From CAZNYN01 sp964577295 (lineage in GTDB: Bacteria; Synergistota; Synergistia; Synergistales; Synergistaceae), in contig CAZNYN010000019.1 in NCBI GenBank assembly GCA_964577295.1, positions 1-35,347 on the forward strand: 35,347 nucleotides of DNA, written 5' to 3'. A program made the translations under genes and the position numbers. Below are positions 26,005-34,444 of this stretch, one piece after another (positions within the stretch are counted from its first letter, which is position 1; every line of letters begins with the position of its first letter). The notes beneath the pieces are model-generated. The model searched no databases and was not told the origin of the DNA. It saw nothing but the letters and a program-made list of their open reading frames with translations.

Positions 26005-26396
26005 GAAGAACCCCTCCTAATCTGTCAATTGTGATAATAAAATTATATCGCAATATTCTGATAATTCTAATGAGGAAAATACTTAACTTTGCAAGTTTAT
26101 TTTTGTGAGTAATATTTATTACAAGTTCAAGAAGCAGAGAAGGTATAAGGCAGTGTCGGCACGTTATATTTGAATATTAAGATGGCTGATGGTAATAGCT
26201 TTTGTATAATAATAACCCGATATTCAGTTCCATTCTCGTATTTCCGCTCTGTCCCGCATTAAGCCCTTTGCGGCAAGTCTGTAAGATGTTACAATGTATA
26301 CGGTATGCGGCAGGTGTATTCATGTGTGTCGCCTGCCCGATCGGGTATAACATAACCGCTCTGTTTTCGTCTGTTTTTTGCTGTGCAATATGCTGC
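26005..26396. other. Divergent intergenic region between hydrolase and second cyclase gene
   Basis: About 390 bp, AT-rich in 26030-26215. A rightward TATAAT at 26205-26210 is a likely -10 box for the cyclase gene, though its -35 is weak. The stretch 26217-26396 would then be a 5' leader. It is open in the cyclase frame but its translation looks non-coding (cysteine-rich, no family match). No structured element was recognised. Confidence 0.45.
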
Positions 26397-28658
26397 ATGA
26401 CAGGGGTGCGCGCTGTGTCAATAAGATGGCCGGGCAAGAAAAATTATCAGCTTTACTTTGTATTTATATTCATATTCGCTCTTATTGCTGTTTCATGCTC
26501 TGTCTGTCTTAATGTGATGCGGAAGTATGTGAACGATGAGACAATACGGACTATCCATGCATTCGAAGAAGTTTCCCTTACAAATATAAATGACCATTTC
26601 AATTTAAGCCTCAGATATACTAAGTCTCTTGCCGCGACTCTGGGGCGGAGTGTAAAAGATGTCGACTCTGTAGATGCTCTTTCTTTTGTCAAAGATAAGG
26701 TTAAGTATACAGATTTTGACGCAGTTGTCCTTGTCGGCAGGAATGGCAGTGCTGTGCATCCCAGGCTGAAAAAACTTGTGAATGTATCCGGTTCGCCATC
26801 TTTTGCCAAAGCTCTGGCGGGAGAGGCTAATATAAGCGACTATAATGTATCTTCTTTTGACGGACAGACATATATAGCTATTAACGCTCCTATTATTGAG
26901 AACGGGCGGACAAAGGCGGTACTCGCCGGCATATATTATGCCGATACTTTGGGGCACTTTATCTCTGCGGGGTTTTTCGACGGCAGTGCCTCCTCGTATC
27001 TTATTAATTCAAACGGCAGAATAATTGCACGCTCGGAAAAAATAGAAATACTCTCAGAGAGTATAACTTTCTGGGGGCTTCTCGATGCTCCCAATGTGGA
27101 AAAAGATGACTCTCTTATAAAAAAGTTTGCAGCGGACCTGAAGCAGAAGAGGGGCGGAGAGCTGACGTTCGGCTTGTCTGGGGTAAAGTATATTTTAAGC
27201 TATACTCCTATGGCATATTATGACTGGTATCTCGTTACCGTAATTCCCTACAGTGAGGTCGCCGCTCGCACGCAGAAACTTTTTATGTACACGATAAATT
27301 TTGTCTGCGCGGTACTCTTCCTTTCCGGCCTAATGGCGGCTTTTCTTTTTATTAAATTTAAGAGGGGCAAAGATGATCTCGAAAAGGCTCATAAAGAGCT
27401 TTCTTTCCTGCACGATACCGCGGCAGGCGGCATTGTGCGATGCGGCAGAGAAGGAGAGCGGCTTGTTATCAAGAGCGCCAACGAGGGTTTTTACGAGATA
27501 CTCGGCTATACCAGAGAGGCTTTTGCCCAAAAGTATGGCAGTACGGTAAACGAACTCTTCCCGGCTCAGACGCGTGCTCAGTTTGTCGCGGAGATTGAGA
27601 AGCAGATAAATGAAACGGGACGGCTTCGCACAGCGCTTACCGTTGTTGCCGCTGACGGGGCTCTCAAGTGGCTTTGGGTTGACCTTGTTCTTATAGGGGA
27701 GGATGGGATGCGTGAGGCCTTTGGGACTGTTTCCGACATTACGGTTATAAGGCAGGCGAATGAGAACCTGCGCATAGCCAAGGAGCAGCTTGATATTATT
27801 CAGAATCTGACAGATGTAAACTATTTTGAATGGGATCCTGTCGAGGACATAATGAGGCATTCGGGCTCTTTTGAGAAGAGATTTAACATGCCTTCGTGCT
27901 ACAGGAATTTTCTTGCGGAATTTAGGAAAAGGCACTTTATGCCTGACGAGGATGCTCTTCTTGTAATCGAATGTTTTATGAGGATGAAAAACGGAGCGAG
28001 ATATGAATCCTTTGACCATAGGATGTTTCTCTCAGGCGGAAGTTTCTGCTGGTACAGAAACACGATGATGTCTATATTTGACGAAAACGGACGTACTATA
28101 AAGGTTTTAGGAGTTCTCACAAATGTGGACACCGACATAAGGAGTATTAAGAAGGCGGAGGATTCCGCAAGACGCGACCCGATGACAGGGCTATGGAACA
28201 GGACTGCTACCGAGTTTATGGTAAATAAGTATATAGCGTCGTCGCAAGGCCCTGCTCTGTTTATGCTTACCGACATAGATAAGTTTAAGAATCTGAATGA
28301 CACTATGGGGCATCTCTACGGAGATTTAATGATAAAGGAGCTGACACGGAATCTTTCAGATATTTTCTCCTATAACGAGAAGAATGTTGTGGGAAGGGTC
28401 GGAGGAGATGAGTTTGTCGTATTTTTGCCGGACTGTTCTGTCTCCGATGAAGTCAAGGCTCTTATCGAGAAGATGCAGAAGAATTTTATGAGGACTTACA
28501 GCAAGGATGGAGCGGAATATCACATCTCCTGCTCCATAGGCATAGCGAAGTACCCGGAAAATGGCAGAACTTACGATACCTTGATGGCAAATGCGGATAA
28601 AACTCTTTATACCGCAAAGAACAGGGGCAGAAATCTCTGGCTCTTTTACGGAGAATAA
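26397..28658 (+). CDS. Membrane-bound Cache-PAS-PAS-GGDEF diguanylate cyclase
   Basis: A second c-di-GMP synthase of the same layout as the one at 1-3156. From ATG 26397: a membrane segment (about 19-38), an extracytoplasmic Cache-like domain (about 45-290), a second membrane segment (about 298-322), two PAS-like regions (about 345-590) and a C-terminal GGDEF domain with GGDEF at 669-673. Five residues before it the sequence is NEKN rather than RxxD, so the product-inhibition site is missing. The start is uncertain: GTG 26415 has AGGGG eight bases upstream and may be the true one, and an in-frame TTG at 26202 overlaps a -10 box and is unlikely. The protein ends right after GGDEF with no extra domain. 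Confidence 0.87.
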   Translation: MTGVRAVSIRWPGKKNYQLYFVFIFIFALIAVSCSVCLNVMRKYVNDETIRTIHAFEEVSLTNINDHFNLSLRYTKSLAATLGRSVKDVDSVDALSFVKDKVKYTDFDAVVLVGRNGSAVHPRLKKLVNVSGSPSFAKALAGEANISDYNVSSFDGQTYIAINAPIIENGRTKAVLAGIYYADTLGHFISAGFFDGSASSYLINSNGRIIARSEKIEILSESITFWGLLDAPNVEKDDSLIKKFAADLKQKRGGELTFGLSGVKYILSYTPMAYYDWYLVTVIPYSEVAARTQKLFMYTINFVCAVLFLSGLMAAFLFIKFKRGKDDLEKAHKELSFLHDTAAGGIVRCGREGERLVIKSANEGFYEILGYTREAFAQKYGSTVNELFPAQTRAQFVAEIEKQINETGRLRTALTVVAADGALKWLWVDLVLIGEDGMREAFGTVSDITVIRQANENLRIAKEQLDIIQNLTDVNYFEWDPVEDIMRHSGSFEKRFNMPSCYRNFLAEFRKRHFMPDEDALLVIECFMRMKNGARYESFDHRMFLSGGSFCWYRNTMMSIFDENGRTIKVLGVLTNVDTDIRSIKKAEDSARRDPMTGLWNRTATEFMVNKYIASSQGPALFMLTDIDKFKNLNDTMGHLYGDLMIKELTRNLSDIFSYNEKNVVGRVGGDEFVVFLPDCSVSDEVKALIEKMQKNFMRTYSKDGAEYHISCSIGIAKYPENGRTYDTLMANADKTLYTAKNRGRNLWLFYGE

Positions 28659-28814
28659 TACTTTCGTAAAATAGAACTCGTCGTCTTTTCGCAAAAGCGT
28701 GATTTCATTTTTTGGGAAGCCCGTCATATCTGAGTGATTTTAACTTGATGAATTGCTCTCATGGTGAGACAATACTTTTGCAGAGGACTTATATTAAACT
28801 AAGGGGTGAGCGAT

Positions 28815-29285
28815 ATGAAATTGTTGATTGCGGTCGACTTTAGTCCCGTAGGAATAGCCGTTGCCGAACATGGTTATATGATGGCGCAGAAAGGCGGTAT
28901 GGATGCCGTCTTTTTCCATTGCGCTCCAAGAGCCACTCTTATGCTGGTAGGCTATGCCGGCTGCGGAGCTTATGCAACTTTGGACGATGCGGGAGAGCAG
29001 AAGAAGATTGAAGCAGCCGCCGCAAAGCGTCTGGACGAGATTATCGGCAATGTCTACGCCAAGCACGGCAAACCGGAGCTTATTAAGACAGAGAAGTTTG
29101 TCGCAGTGGGCGATCCCGGCGAGGAGATATTAAAGTACGCCAAAACTCACAAGTTTGACATGATAATAGCGGGCTACAAGAGCTACAGCACAATCGACAG
29201 AATTCTTGTCGGAAGCACAGCCACGAAGCTGGTGCGCTACGCTCCCTGTTCCGTTCTGATTTACAGAGCGCCGGACGCGGAATAG
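28815..29285 (+). CDS. Universal stress protein (UspA family)
   Basis: A 156-residue single UspA domain, starting KLLIAVDFSP and ending VGSTATKLVRYAPCSVLIY, both typical. Such proteins bind ATP or AMP and are made under stress or starvation. The ATP-binding G-x2-G-x9-G(S/T) motif reads GYKS then nine residues and GS, so its second glycine is Ser, and nucleotide binding may be weaker. ATG 28815 follows AAGGGG by eight bases; the in-frame GTG at 28806 overlaps that site and is rejected. It ends before a bidirectional terminator shared with ilvD. Role here is unknown. Confidence 0.87.
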   Translation: MKLLIAVDFSPVGIAVAEHGYMMAQKGGMDAVFFHCAPRATLMLVGYAGCGAYATLDDAGEQKKIEAAAAKRLDEIIGNVYAKHGKPELIKTEKFVAVGDPGEEILKYAKTHKFDMIIAGYKSYSTIDRILVGSTATKLVRYAPCSVLIYRAPDAE

Positions 29286-29310
29286 CGGTTCTTGGCGGAG
29301 ATAAAGCATT

Positions 29311-29346
29311 AAAAGACGGGAGCGGCAGAAGCCGCTCCCGTCTTTT
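29311..29346. terminator. Bidirectional terminator between usp and ilvD
   Basis: A perfect 16-bp stem from 29311-29326 to 29331-29346 with an AGAA loop begins with AAAA and ends with TTTT, so it can stop transcripts from both sides. It serves the convergent usp and ilvD genes. Confidence 0.95.
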
Positions 29347-29351
29347 AGTCT

Positions 29352-31022
29352 CTATTCGTCTCTCAGTACAGCGCCCTCCACTCCCGATGTCGCAAATGCT
29401 CTGTAGCGGTTCAGGAACGCGCTCTGCACTTTTTGAGGTTTCGGAGTAAAGTTTTCGCGGCGCTTTGCAAGCACTTCTTCGCTCACTTTGAGGTCGAGTT
29501 TCTTTTCGGGTATGTTGATGCTGATTATGTCGCCTTCTTCGATGAGACCTATCGGGCCTCCCGCCGCGGCTTCGGGGGAGACGTGTCCTATTGCCGCTCC
29601 TCTTGTCGCTCCGGAGAAGCGTCCGTCCGTTATGAGAGCCACAGTGCCGCCCTTGCCCTGTCCCATTATCGCGGAAGTGGGGGTGAGCATCTCTCTCATG
29701 CCCGGGCCGCCCTTGGGCCCTTCGTTGCGTATGACAACAACGTCACCGTCGTTTATCTCGTTGTTAAGTATGGCGCGGCTTGCGTCCTCCTCGCACTCGT
29801 AAACTCTCGCCGGGCCTTCGTGTACGAGCATTTCCGGGGCTACAGCCGCCTGTTTGACTATCGCTCCGAGCGGGGCGAGTGTGCCTTTGATGAATGCAAG
29901 TCCTCCCTCTTTGTGGTAGGGATTGTCGAGAGGTCTTATCACATTTGCGTCTGCGACTTTCAGACCTTTTAGATTCTCTTTTGCGGTGCATCCCGTAACG
30001 GTTATACATTCTCCCTCTATGAGTCCCGCTTCGAGGAGCTGTGCCATGAGAGCCTGCACTCCTCCCGCCTGCCAGAGGTCTTCTATGTGGTGCGCTCCGC
30101 CGGGGCTCATGGAGCAGAGGTGCGGAACTTTAGCTCCTATCTCGTTGAATGCGTCAAGGGAGAGTTTAAGCCCCGCCGCCCACGCTATTGCGGGAAGGTG
30201 GAGTGATGTGTTTGTCGAGCCTCCGAGGGCCAAGTCTACGGCAACCGCGTTGTCGAAGGCTTCCTTTGTAAGTACGTCTCTGGGGCGGATATTTTTTTCT
30301 ACAAGAGTCATAACGGCGCGTCCCGCCTCTTTCGCAAGGCGCACACGTCCGGCGTGAACAGCTGGTATCGTGCCGTTGCCGGGAAGTCCCAGCCCCAGAG
30401 CCTCCATCATGCAGTTCATAGTGTTTGCCGTAAACATTCCCGAGCATGAGCCGCAGCCGGGGCAGGCATTGTCCTCTATGTCGTGCAGAGCCGCATCGTC
30501 TATGAGGCCGGCCGCTCTCTTGCCTACTCCCTCAAATACGCTGTTGAGGTCGAGAACTTTGCCCTTGTGAGCTCCCGCCATCATAGGGCCTCCAGAAATA
30601 ACTACCGACGGCAGGTTGAGCTTCGCAGCCGCCATAGCCATGCCGGGGATTATTTTATCGCAGTTCGGTACGAGGACGAGTCCGTCAAAGGCGTGTCCGC
30701 GCGCCATTATTTCAACCGAATCCATGATGAGTTCACGGCTGGGGAGCGAGAATTTCATCCCCTCATGGTTCATCGCTATTCCGTCGCATACTCCGATGAC
30801 GGGAAATTCTATGGGAAGTCCGCCTGCCGCATATATGCCGGCCTTTACCGCGTCAACTATCGTGCGGAGGTGTACGTGGCCGGGGATTATGGCGTTGTAG
30901 GAGTTTGCCACTCCTATCCATGGACGGTCGATTTCCCAGTCTGTATAGCCTGCCGCTTTTAAGAGAGAGCGATGCGGGCTTCTTTCAAAACCTTTTTTTG
31001 CTTTGTCGCTGTTCATAAACAT
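29352..31022 (-). CDS. ilvD: Dihydroxy-acid dehydratase
   Basis: Third common step in isoleucine and valine synthesis, dehydrating dihydroxy acids to 2-oxo acids with an Fe-S cluster. 556 residues from ATG 31022, normal length. Cluster cysteines and family blocks are seen in CDGIAMNHEGM, PNCDKIIPGM and CPGCGSCSGMFTANTMNCM (read in parts), and SGATRGAAIGHVSPEA near the C-terminus carries the catalytic Ser region. Start choice is between ATG 31022 (AGGAG four bases away) and ATG 31016 (ten bases away). A terminator separates it from ilvB, and a TATAAT at 31055-31050 may give it its own promoter. Confidence 0.96.
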   Translation of the reverse strand: MFMNSDKAKKGFERSPHRSLLKAAGYTDWEIDRPWIGVANSYNAIIPGHVHLRTIVDAVKAGIYAAGGLPIEFPVIGVCDGIAMNHEGMKFSLPSRELIMDSVEIMARGHAFDGLVLVPNCDKIIPGMAMAAAKLNLPSVVISGGPMMAGAHKGKVLDLNSVFEGVGKRAAGLIDDAALHDIEDNACPGCGSCSGMFTANTMNCMMEALGLGLPGNGTIPAVHAGRVRLAKEAGRAVMTLVEKNIRPRDVLTKEAFDNAVAVDLALGGSTNTSLHLPAIAWAAGLKLSLDAFNEIGAKVPHLCSMSPGGAHHIEDLWQAGGVQALMAQLLEAGLIEGECITVTGCTAKENLKGLKVADANVIRPLDNPYHKEGGLAFIKGTLAPLGAIVKQAAVAPEMLVHEGPARVYECEEDASRAILNNEINDGDVVVIRNEGPKGGPGMREMLTPTSAIMGQGKGGTVALITDGRFSGATRGAAIGHVSPEAAAGGPIGLIEEGDIISINIPEKKLDLKVSEEVLAKRRENFTPKPQKVQSAFLNRYRAFATSGVEGAVLRDE

Positions 31023-31072
31023 TTCACTCCTGTCACACAGATTAAATAAATTATAATACAACACTTCAAGTG

Positions 31073-31097
31073 AAAAACGGGCTTTTATGCAAGCCCG
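31073..31097 (-). terminator. Intrinsic terminator after ilvB
   Basis: Read leftward, CGGGCTT (31097-31091) pairs with AAGCCCG (31084-31078) and is followed by TTTTT. It lies seven bases past the ilvB stop and would reduce or stop read-through into ilvD. Confidence 0.8.
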
Positions 31098-31103
31098 CTC
31101 CGT

Positions 31104-32783
31104 TTAGTTAAAGTGCATTTTGTCTATAGCGTCTCCCGGCATAACCATGGGCATTACCATAGCTTCCTGCGGAATCCTGAAGTCGATAAGGGCGGGGCCG
31201 GGATGTTCAAGAGCTTTTTCCAATGTCCCGTGTATCTCTTCGGGCTTGTCCGCTCTGTAAGCCTCCACTCCCATACCTTCCGCTATTTTTACAAAGTCGG
31301 GCTCGCGGCTGTATATGGTGTTGGAGTAGCGGGCATTGTAGAATATTTCCTGCCACTGTCTCACGTTGCCGAGGCATATATTGTTCAGAAGTATCACCTT
31401 TACTGGGATATTATAGCGCGCGCATGTGTCGAGCTCCTGTATGTTCATCATAAGGCTTCCGTCTCCAGCTATGCAGCATGTATATTGATTCGGACAGGCG
31501 TATGACGCTCCTATCGCGGCGGGGAAGCCGAATCCCATTGTGCCGAGCCCGCCCGATGAGAGGAATCTTCTCGGGTGCTCTGTTCTGTAGTGTTGAGCCG
31601 CCCACATCTGGTTCTGACCGACTTCCGTCGTGACAATGGCATTTCCGCCCGTGATTTCGCGCAGAGCCTCAAGTACCTGCCACGGAGCTATCTTCCCGTC
31701 AAATTTTACATGGGGCATAGGTTCGTCTCTGCGGATTTCGGCAAGGCGGTCAATCCATGCGCTTCTGTCCTGCTTTTTCTTAACCGCTTTGTCGAGAAGG
31801 TCGATTATGAAAAGAGCGTCTCCGACAAGCCAGACATCCGAGCCGATGGTCTTGTCTATCTCGGCAGGGTCTAAGTCTATGTGAATTATCTTGGCTTCGG
31901 GCGCGAATCTGTCTCTCTTGCCCGTGGTTCTGTCGCTGAAGCGCGAGCCTATTGTGAGTATGACATCCGCTGACATGAGAGCTCTGTTTGCGGCGGGATG
32001 TCCGTGCATTCCTGCCATGCCGAGTGAGAGCCCCAGAGGGTGCGACTCGGGGAATGCCCCCTTGCCGAGGAGAGTTGTTGTGACAGGTATCTCCAGCCTC
32101 TCCGCAAAGTCCGTGAGTTTTGCCGCAGCACCCGAGCTTATGACGCCTCCGCCTGCGAATATGACGGGCCTGTGAGCCTGTTCCAGCATTCCGACAGCTT
32201 CGTCAAAGCGTTCTATGTCGAGAACGGACTCGGGGTGATATCCGGGAAAATCCACTTTTTCGGGATAGGCAAATGTTCCGCTGCCCTTTTGCACGTCTGC
32301 CGGAACGTCAACGAGCACGGGGCCGGGCCGTCCGGTCGAGGCTATGTGAAATGCCTTTTTTATCGCGGTTGGAATCTGTTCCGGAGAGCGCACCTGCATA
32401 CTGTGCTTGACCAACGGAAGTGTCGCTCCCACTATGTCGGCTTCCTGGAATGCGTCCGTGCCTATGACTCCCGTGGCTACCTGTCCCGTGATTGCCACCA
32501 TGGGAACGGAGTCAAGATTTGCCGTGGCTATGCCCGTGACCAGGTTTGTAGCTCCAGGTCCCGATGTAGCGATGCAAACTCCCGGCCTGCCCGACGCTCT
32601 GGCATAACCGTCTGCCGCATGTGCCGCGGCTTGTTCGTGGCGCATGAGGATGTGATTTATCTTTGAGTCGTATATGGCGTCGTAGAGGTGAATTACCGTT
32701 CCGCCCGGAAGGCCGAACATTGTTTCCACGCCCTCCGCCTCCAGGGACTTTATAACCATCTCGGCTCCGTTCATATTTGCCAT
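31104..32783 (-). CDS. ilvB: Acetolactate synthase, catalytic (large) subunit
   Basis: Condenses pyruvate with pyruvate or 2-oxobutyrate in valine, leucine and isoleucine synthesis using ThDP and FAD. 559 residues, the usual length. Family marks: MNGAEMVIKSLEAEGVETMFG at the N-terminus (read in parts), the ThDP glutamate in RHEQAAAHAADGYARASG, and the ThDP-Mg motif GDGSLMMNIQEL. It lies 35 bp after leuA in the same direction. No small regulatory subunit (ilvN/ilvH) follows or precedes it here, so valine feedback control would need a gene elsewhere. Anabolic rather than fermentative role is inferred from the neighbours. Confidence 0.96.
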   Translation of the reverse strand: MANMNGAEMVIKSLEAEGVETMFGLPGGTVIHLYDAIYDSKINHILMRHEQAAAHAADGYARASGRPGVCIATSGPGATNLVTGIATANLDSVPMVAITGQVATGVIGTDAFQEADIVGATLPLVKHSMQVRSPEQIPTAIKKAFHIASTGRPGPVLVDVPADVQKGSGTFAYPEKVDFPGYHPESVLDIERFDEAVGMLEQAHRPVIFAGGGVISSGAAAKLTDFAERLEIPVTTTLLGKGAFPESHPLGLSLGMAGMHGHPAANRALMSADVILTIGSRFSDRTTGKRDRFAPEAKIIHIDLDPAEIDKTIGSDVWLVGDALFIIDLLDKAVKKKQDRSAWIDRLAEIRRDEPMPHVKFDGKIAPWQVLEALREITGGNAIVTTEVGQNQMWAAQHYRTEHPRRFLSSGGLGTMGFGFPAAIGASYACPNQYTCCIAGDGSLMMNIQELDTCARYNIPVKVILLNNICLGNVRQWQEIFYNARYSNTIYSREPDFVKIAEGMGVEAYRADKPEEIHGTLEKALEHPGPALIDFRIPQEAMVMPMVMPGDAIDKMHFN

Positions 32784-32818
32784 CCTGATTTCAGCTCCTT
32801 ATTATTATCTTTAAGTTG

Positions 32819-34354
32819 TTAAAGCTTGACGTCTTTTGCGGCAGCGGCTGTGTACAGTCTGTTGACTGCATCAACGTAAGCTCTGACGGATGACTCTACA
32901 ATATCCGTGCTTGTTCCGCGTCCCTGCGCCTGTATCTCTTTATGGTGAAGGATTATTCTTGTCTCCGCCTGGGCATCGGAGCGTTCGCTCGTTGCTCCTA
33001 TTCTAAAGCCCTTGAGCTGAGGAGAAATACCCAAAATTTTCTTTATAGCGTTATATACCGCATCCACTGGGCCGTTGCCGACTGCGGCTTCGGTGAAGTC
33101 GTTTGAGTTTACGGAGAGAGTGACGCTTGCCGTGGGTTTGCAGCCCGTACCTATCTGAACCGCGAAATCTTTAAGCTTATACATTTTTTCCGGCGTGTAC
33201 GAGAGGACTTTGTCCAGTATCATGGCCTCGATATCTCCGTCCGAGACGTCTTTCTTCTTCTCGCAGAGCTCTTTGAAACATGTAAAGGCGTAATCCGTCT
33301 CCGCTGCCGAAAGCTGATATCCCATGTCCTCAGTCTTCTCTCTGAACATGTGTCTGCCCGAGTGCTTGCCCAATGCCCGTTCCGCAAGCGGCGTTCCCAC
33401 TGTTTCGGGCGTCATTATCTCGTATGTAGCCCTGTTGCAGAGCATTCCGTGACGGTGGATGAGAGCCTCGTGGGTGAAGGCGTTCCTGCCGACTATTGCC
33501 TTATTGGGCTGAACCATTACTCCCGTGGCCTGAGATACGAGCTTGCTCGTGCTGTAGAACTTTGAAGTCTCTATCTTTGTATGAAGATTGTAGTAGTCGG
33601 CTCTTGTGTTTATCGCCATAACAATTTCTTCCATTGCTGCGTTTCCGGCACGTTCTCCGAGTCCGTTTATAGTGCACTCAACCTGTCTTACTCCCGCTCT
33701 CACCGCCGCAAGGGAATTTGCCACGGCAAGACCGAGGTCGTTGTGGCAGTGAACCGACCATAGAACGTGCGAAGGGGCGTTTGTGCGCTCCATTATATCT
33801 TTCAGAAATTTAAAAAACTCCTCCGGCTGAGCGTAGCCGACTGTATCAGGCACATTTACCGTCGAAGCTCCGCACTCTATTGCTGTCTTAAAAACCTCAA
33901 CAAGGAAATCCGCGTCGGAGCGGCTGGCGTCTTCCGCCGAGAACTCAACATCCTCGACAAATGTTCTTGCCAGAGTAACTGCATTTCTGACTTCGGAGAG
34001 GACTTTTTCCTTGTCCATCTTAAGCTTGTACTCCATGTGTATGGGGCTTGTCGCTATGTATGTGTGTATGCGCGGGCGTGCCGCATCTTTAAGAGCAAGG
34101 GCGGCTTTTGTAATGTCTTCCTCGCATGTGCGGGCAAGAGCCGCTATGACAGGACCTTCTATCTCTTTGGATATCGCCTTTACGGACTCAAAGTCGCTGA
34201 CCGAGCCCGCGGGGAATCCCGCCTCTATAATGTCTGCCCCAAGCCTTGCAAGCTGCCTTGCAATCCTGAGCTTTTCATCTTTGCTGAGATTAATCTTCGC
34301 AGCCTGTTCTCCGTCTCTCAGAGTTGTGTCAAAAATCCGCACATGTTCGGTCAT
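32819..34354 (-). CDS. leuA: 2-isopropylmalate synthase
   Basis: Condenses 2-oxoisovalerate with acetyl-CoA, the first committed leucine step. 511 residues from ATG 34354, six bases after AGGAGA; an upstream ATG at 34372 is rejected. The HMGL-like barrel (DTTLRDGEQ, FSAEDASRSD, HCHNDLGLAVANS, NGLGERAGNAAMEE) is followed by LGKHSGRH and a C-terminal LeuA dimer/allosteric domain (about 380-511). After DTTLRDGEQ most LeuA read SPG, while this one reads AAK. The C-terminal domain could also belong to citramalate synthase, but SGRH and the overall length favour LeuA. Confidence 0.92.
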   Translation of the reverse strand: MTEHVRIFDTTLRDGEQAAKINLSKDEKLRIARQLARLGADIIEAGFPAGSVSDFESVKAISKEIEGPVIAALARTCEEDITKAALALKDAARPRIHTYIATSPIHMEYKLKMDKEKVLSEVRNAVTLARTFVEDVEFSAEDASRSDADFLVEVFKTAIECGASTVNVPDTVGYAQPEEFFKFLKDIMERTNAPSHVLWSVHCHNDLGLAVANSLAAVRAGVRQVECTINGLGERAGNAAMEEIVMAINTRADYYNLHTKIETSKFYSTSKLVSQATGVMVQPNKAIVGRNAFTHEALIHRHGMLCNRATYEIMTPETVGTPLAERALGKHSGRHMFREKTEDMGYQLSAAETDYAFTCFKELCEKKKDVSDGDIEAMILDKVLSYTPEKMYKLKDFAVQIGTGCKPTASVTLSVNSNDFTEAAVGNGPVDAVYNAIKKILGISPQLKGFRIGATSERSDAQAETRIILHHKEIQAQGRGTSTDIVESSVRAYVDAVNRLYTAAAAKDVKL

Positions 34355-34390
34355 TACAGTTCTCCTTTGCATATCACGGGAAAGAATCCG

Positions 34391-34424
34391 CTCTTCGGCG
34401 AATTTTGCGGAATTCGCCGAAGAG
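34391..34424 (-). promoter_or_regulatory. Long hairpin between ilvC and leuA
   Basis: A perfect 14-bp stem (34391-34404 with 34411-34424) and a six-base loop lies in the 90-bp gap between the two genes. Read leftward it is followed by CGGATTCTTTCCC, a poor T tract, so an mRNA processing or stability role, or partial termination, fits better than a full stop. Confidence 0.6.
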
Positions 34425-34444
34425 TCGATATTTAATCTACAAAA

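Noticed and set aside
26202..26396. Start of the second cyclase at TTG 26202
   Set aside because: It precedes and overlaps a TATAAT box, has no ribosome-binding site, and the added 65 residues look non-coding.
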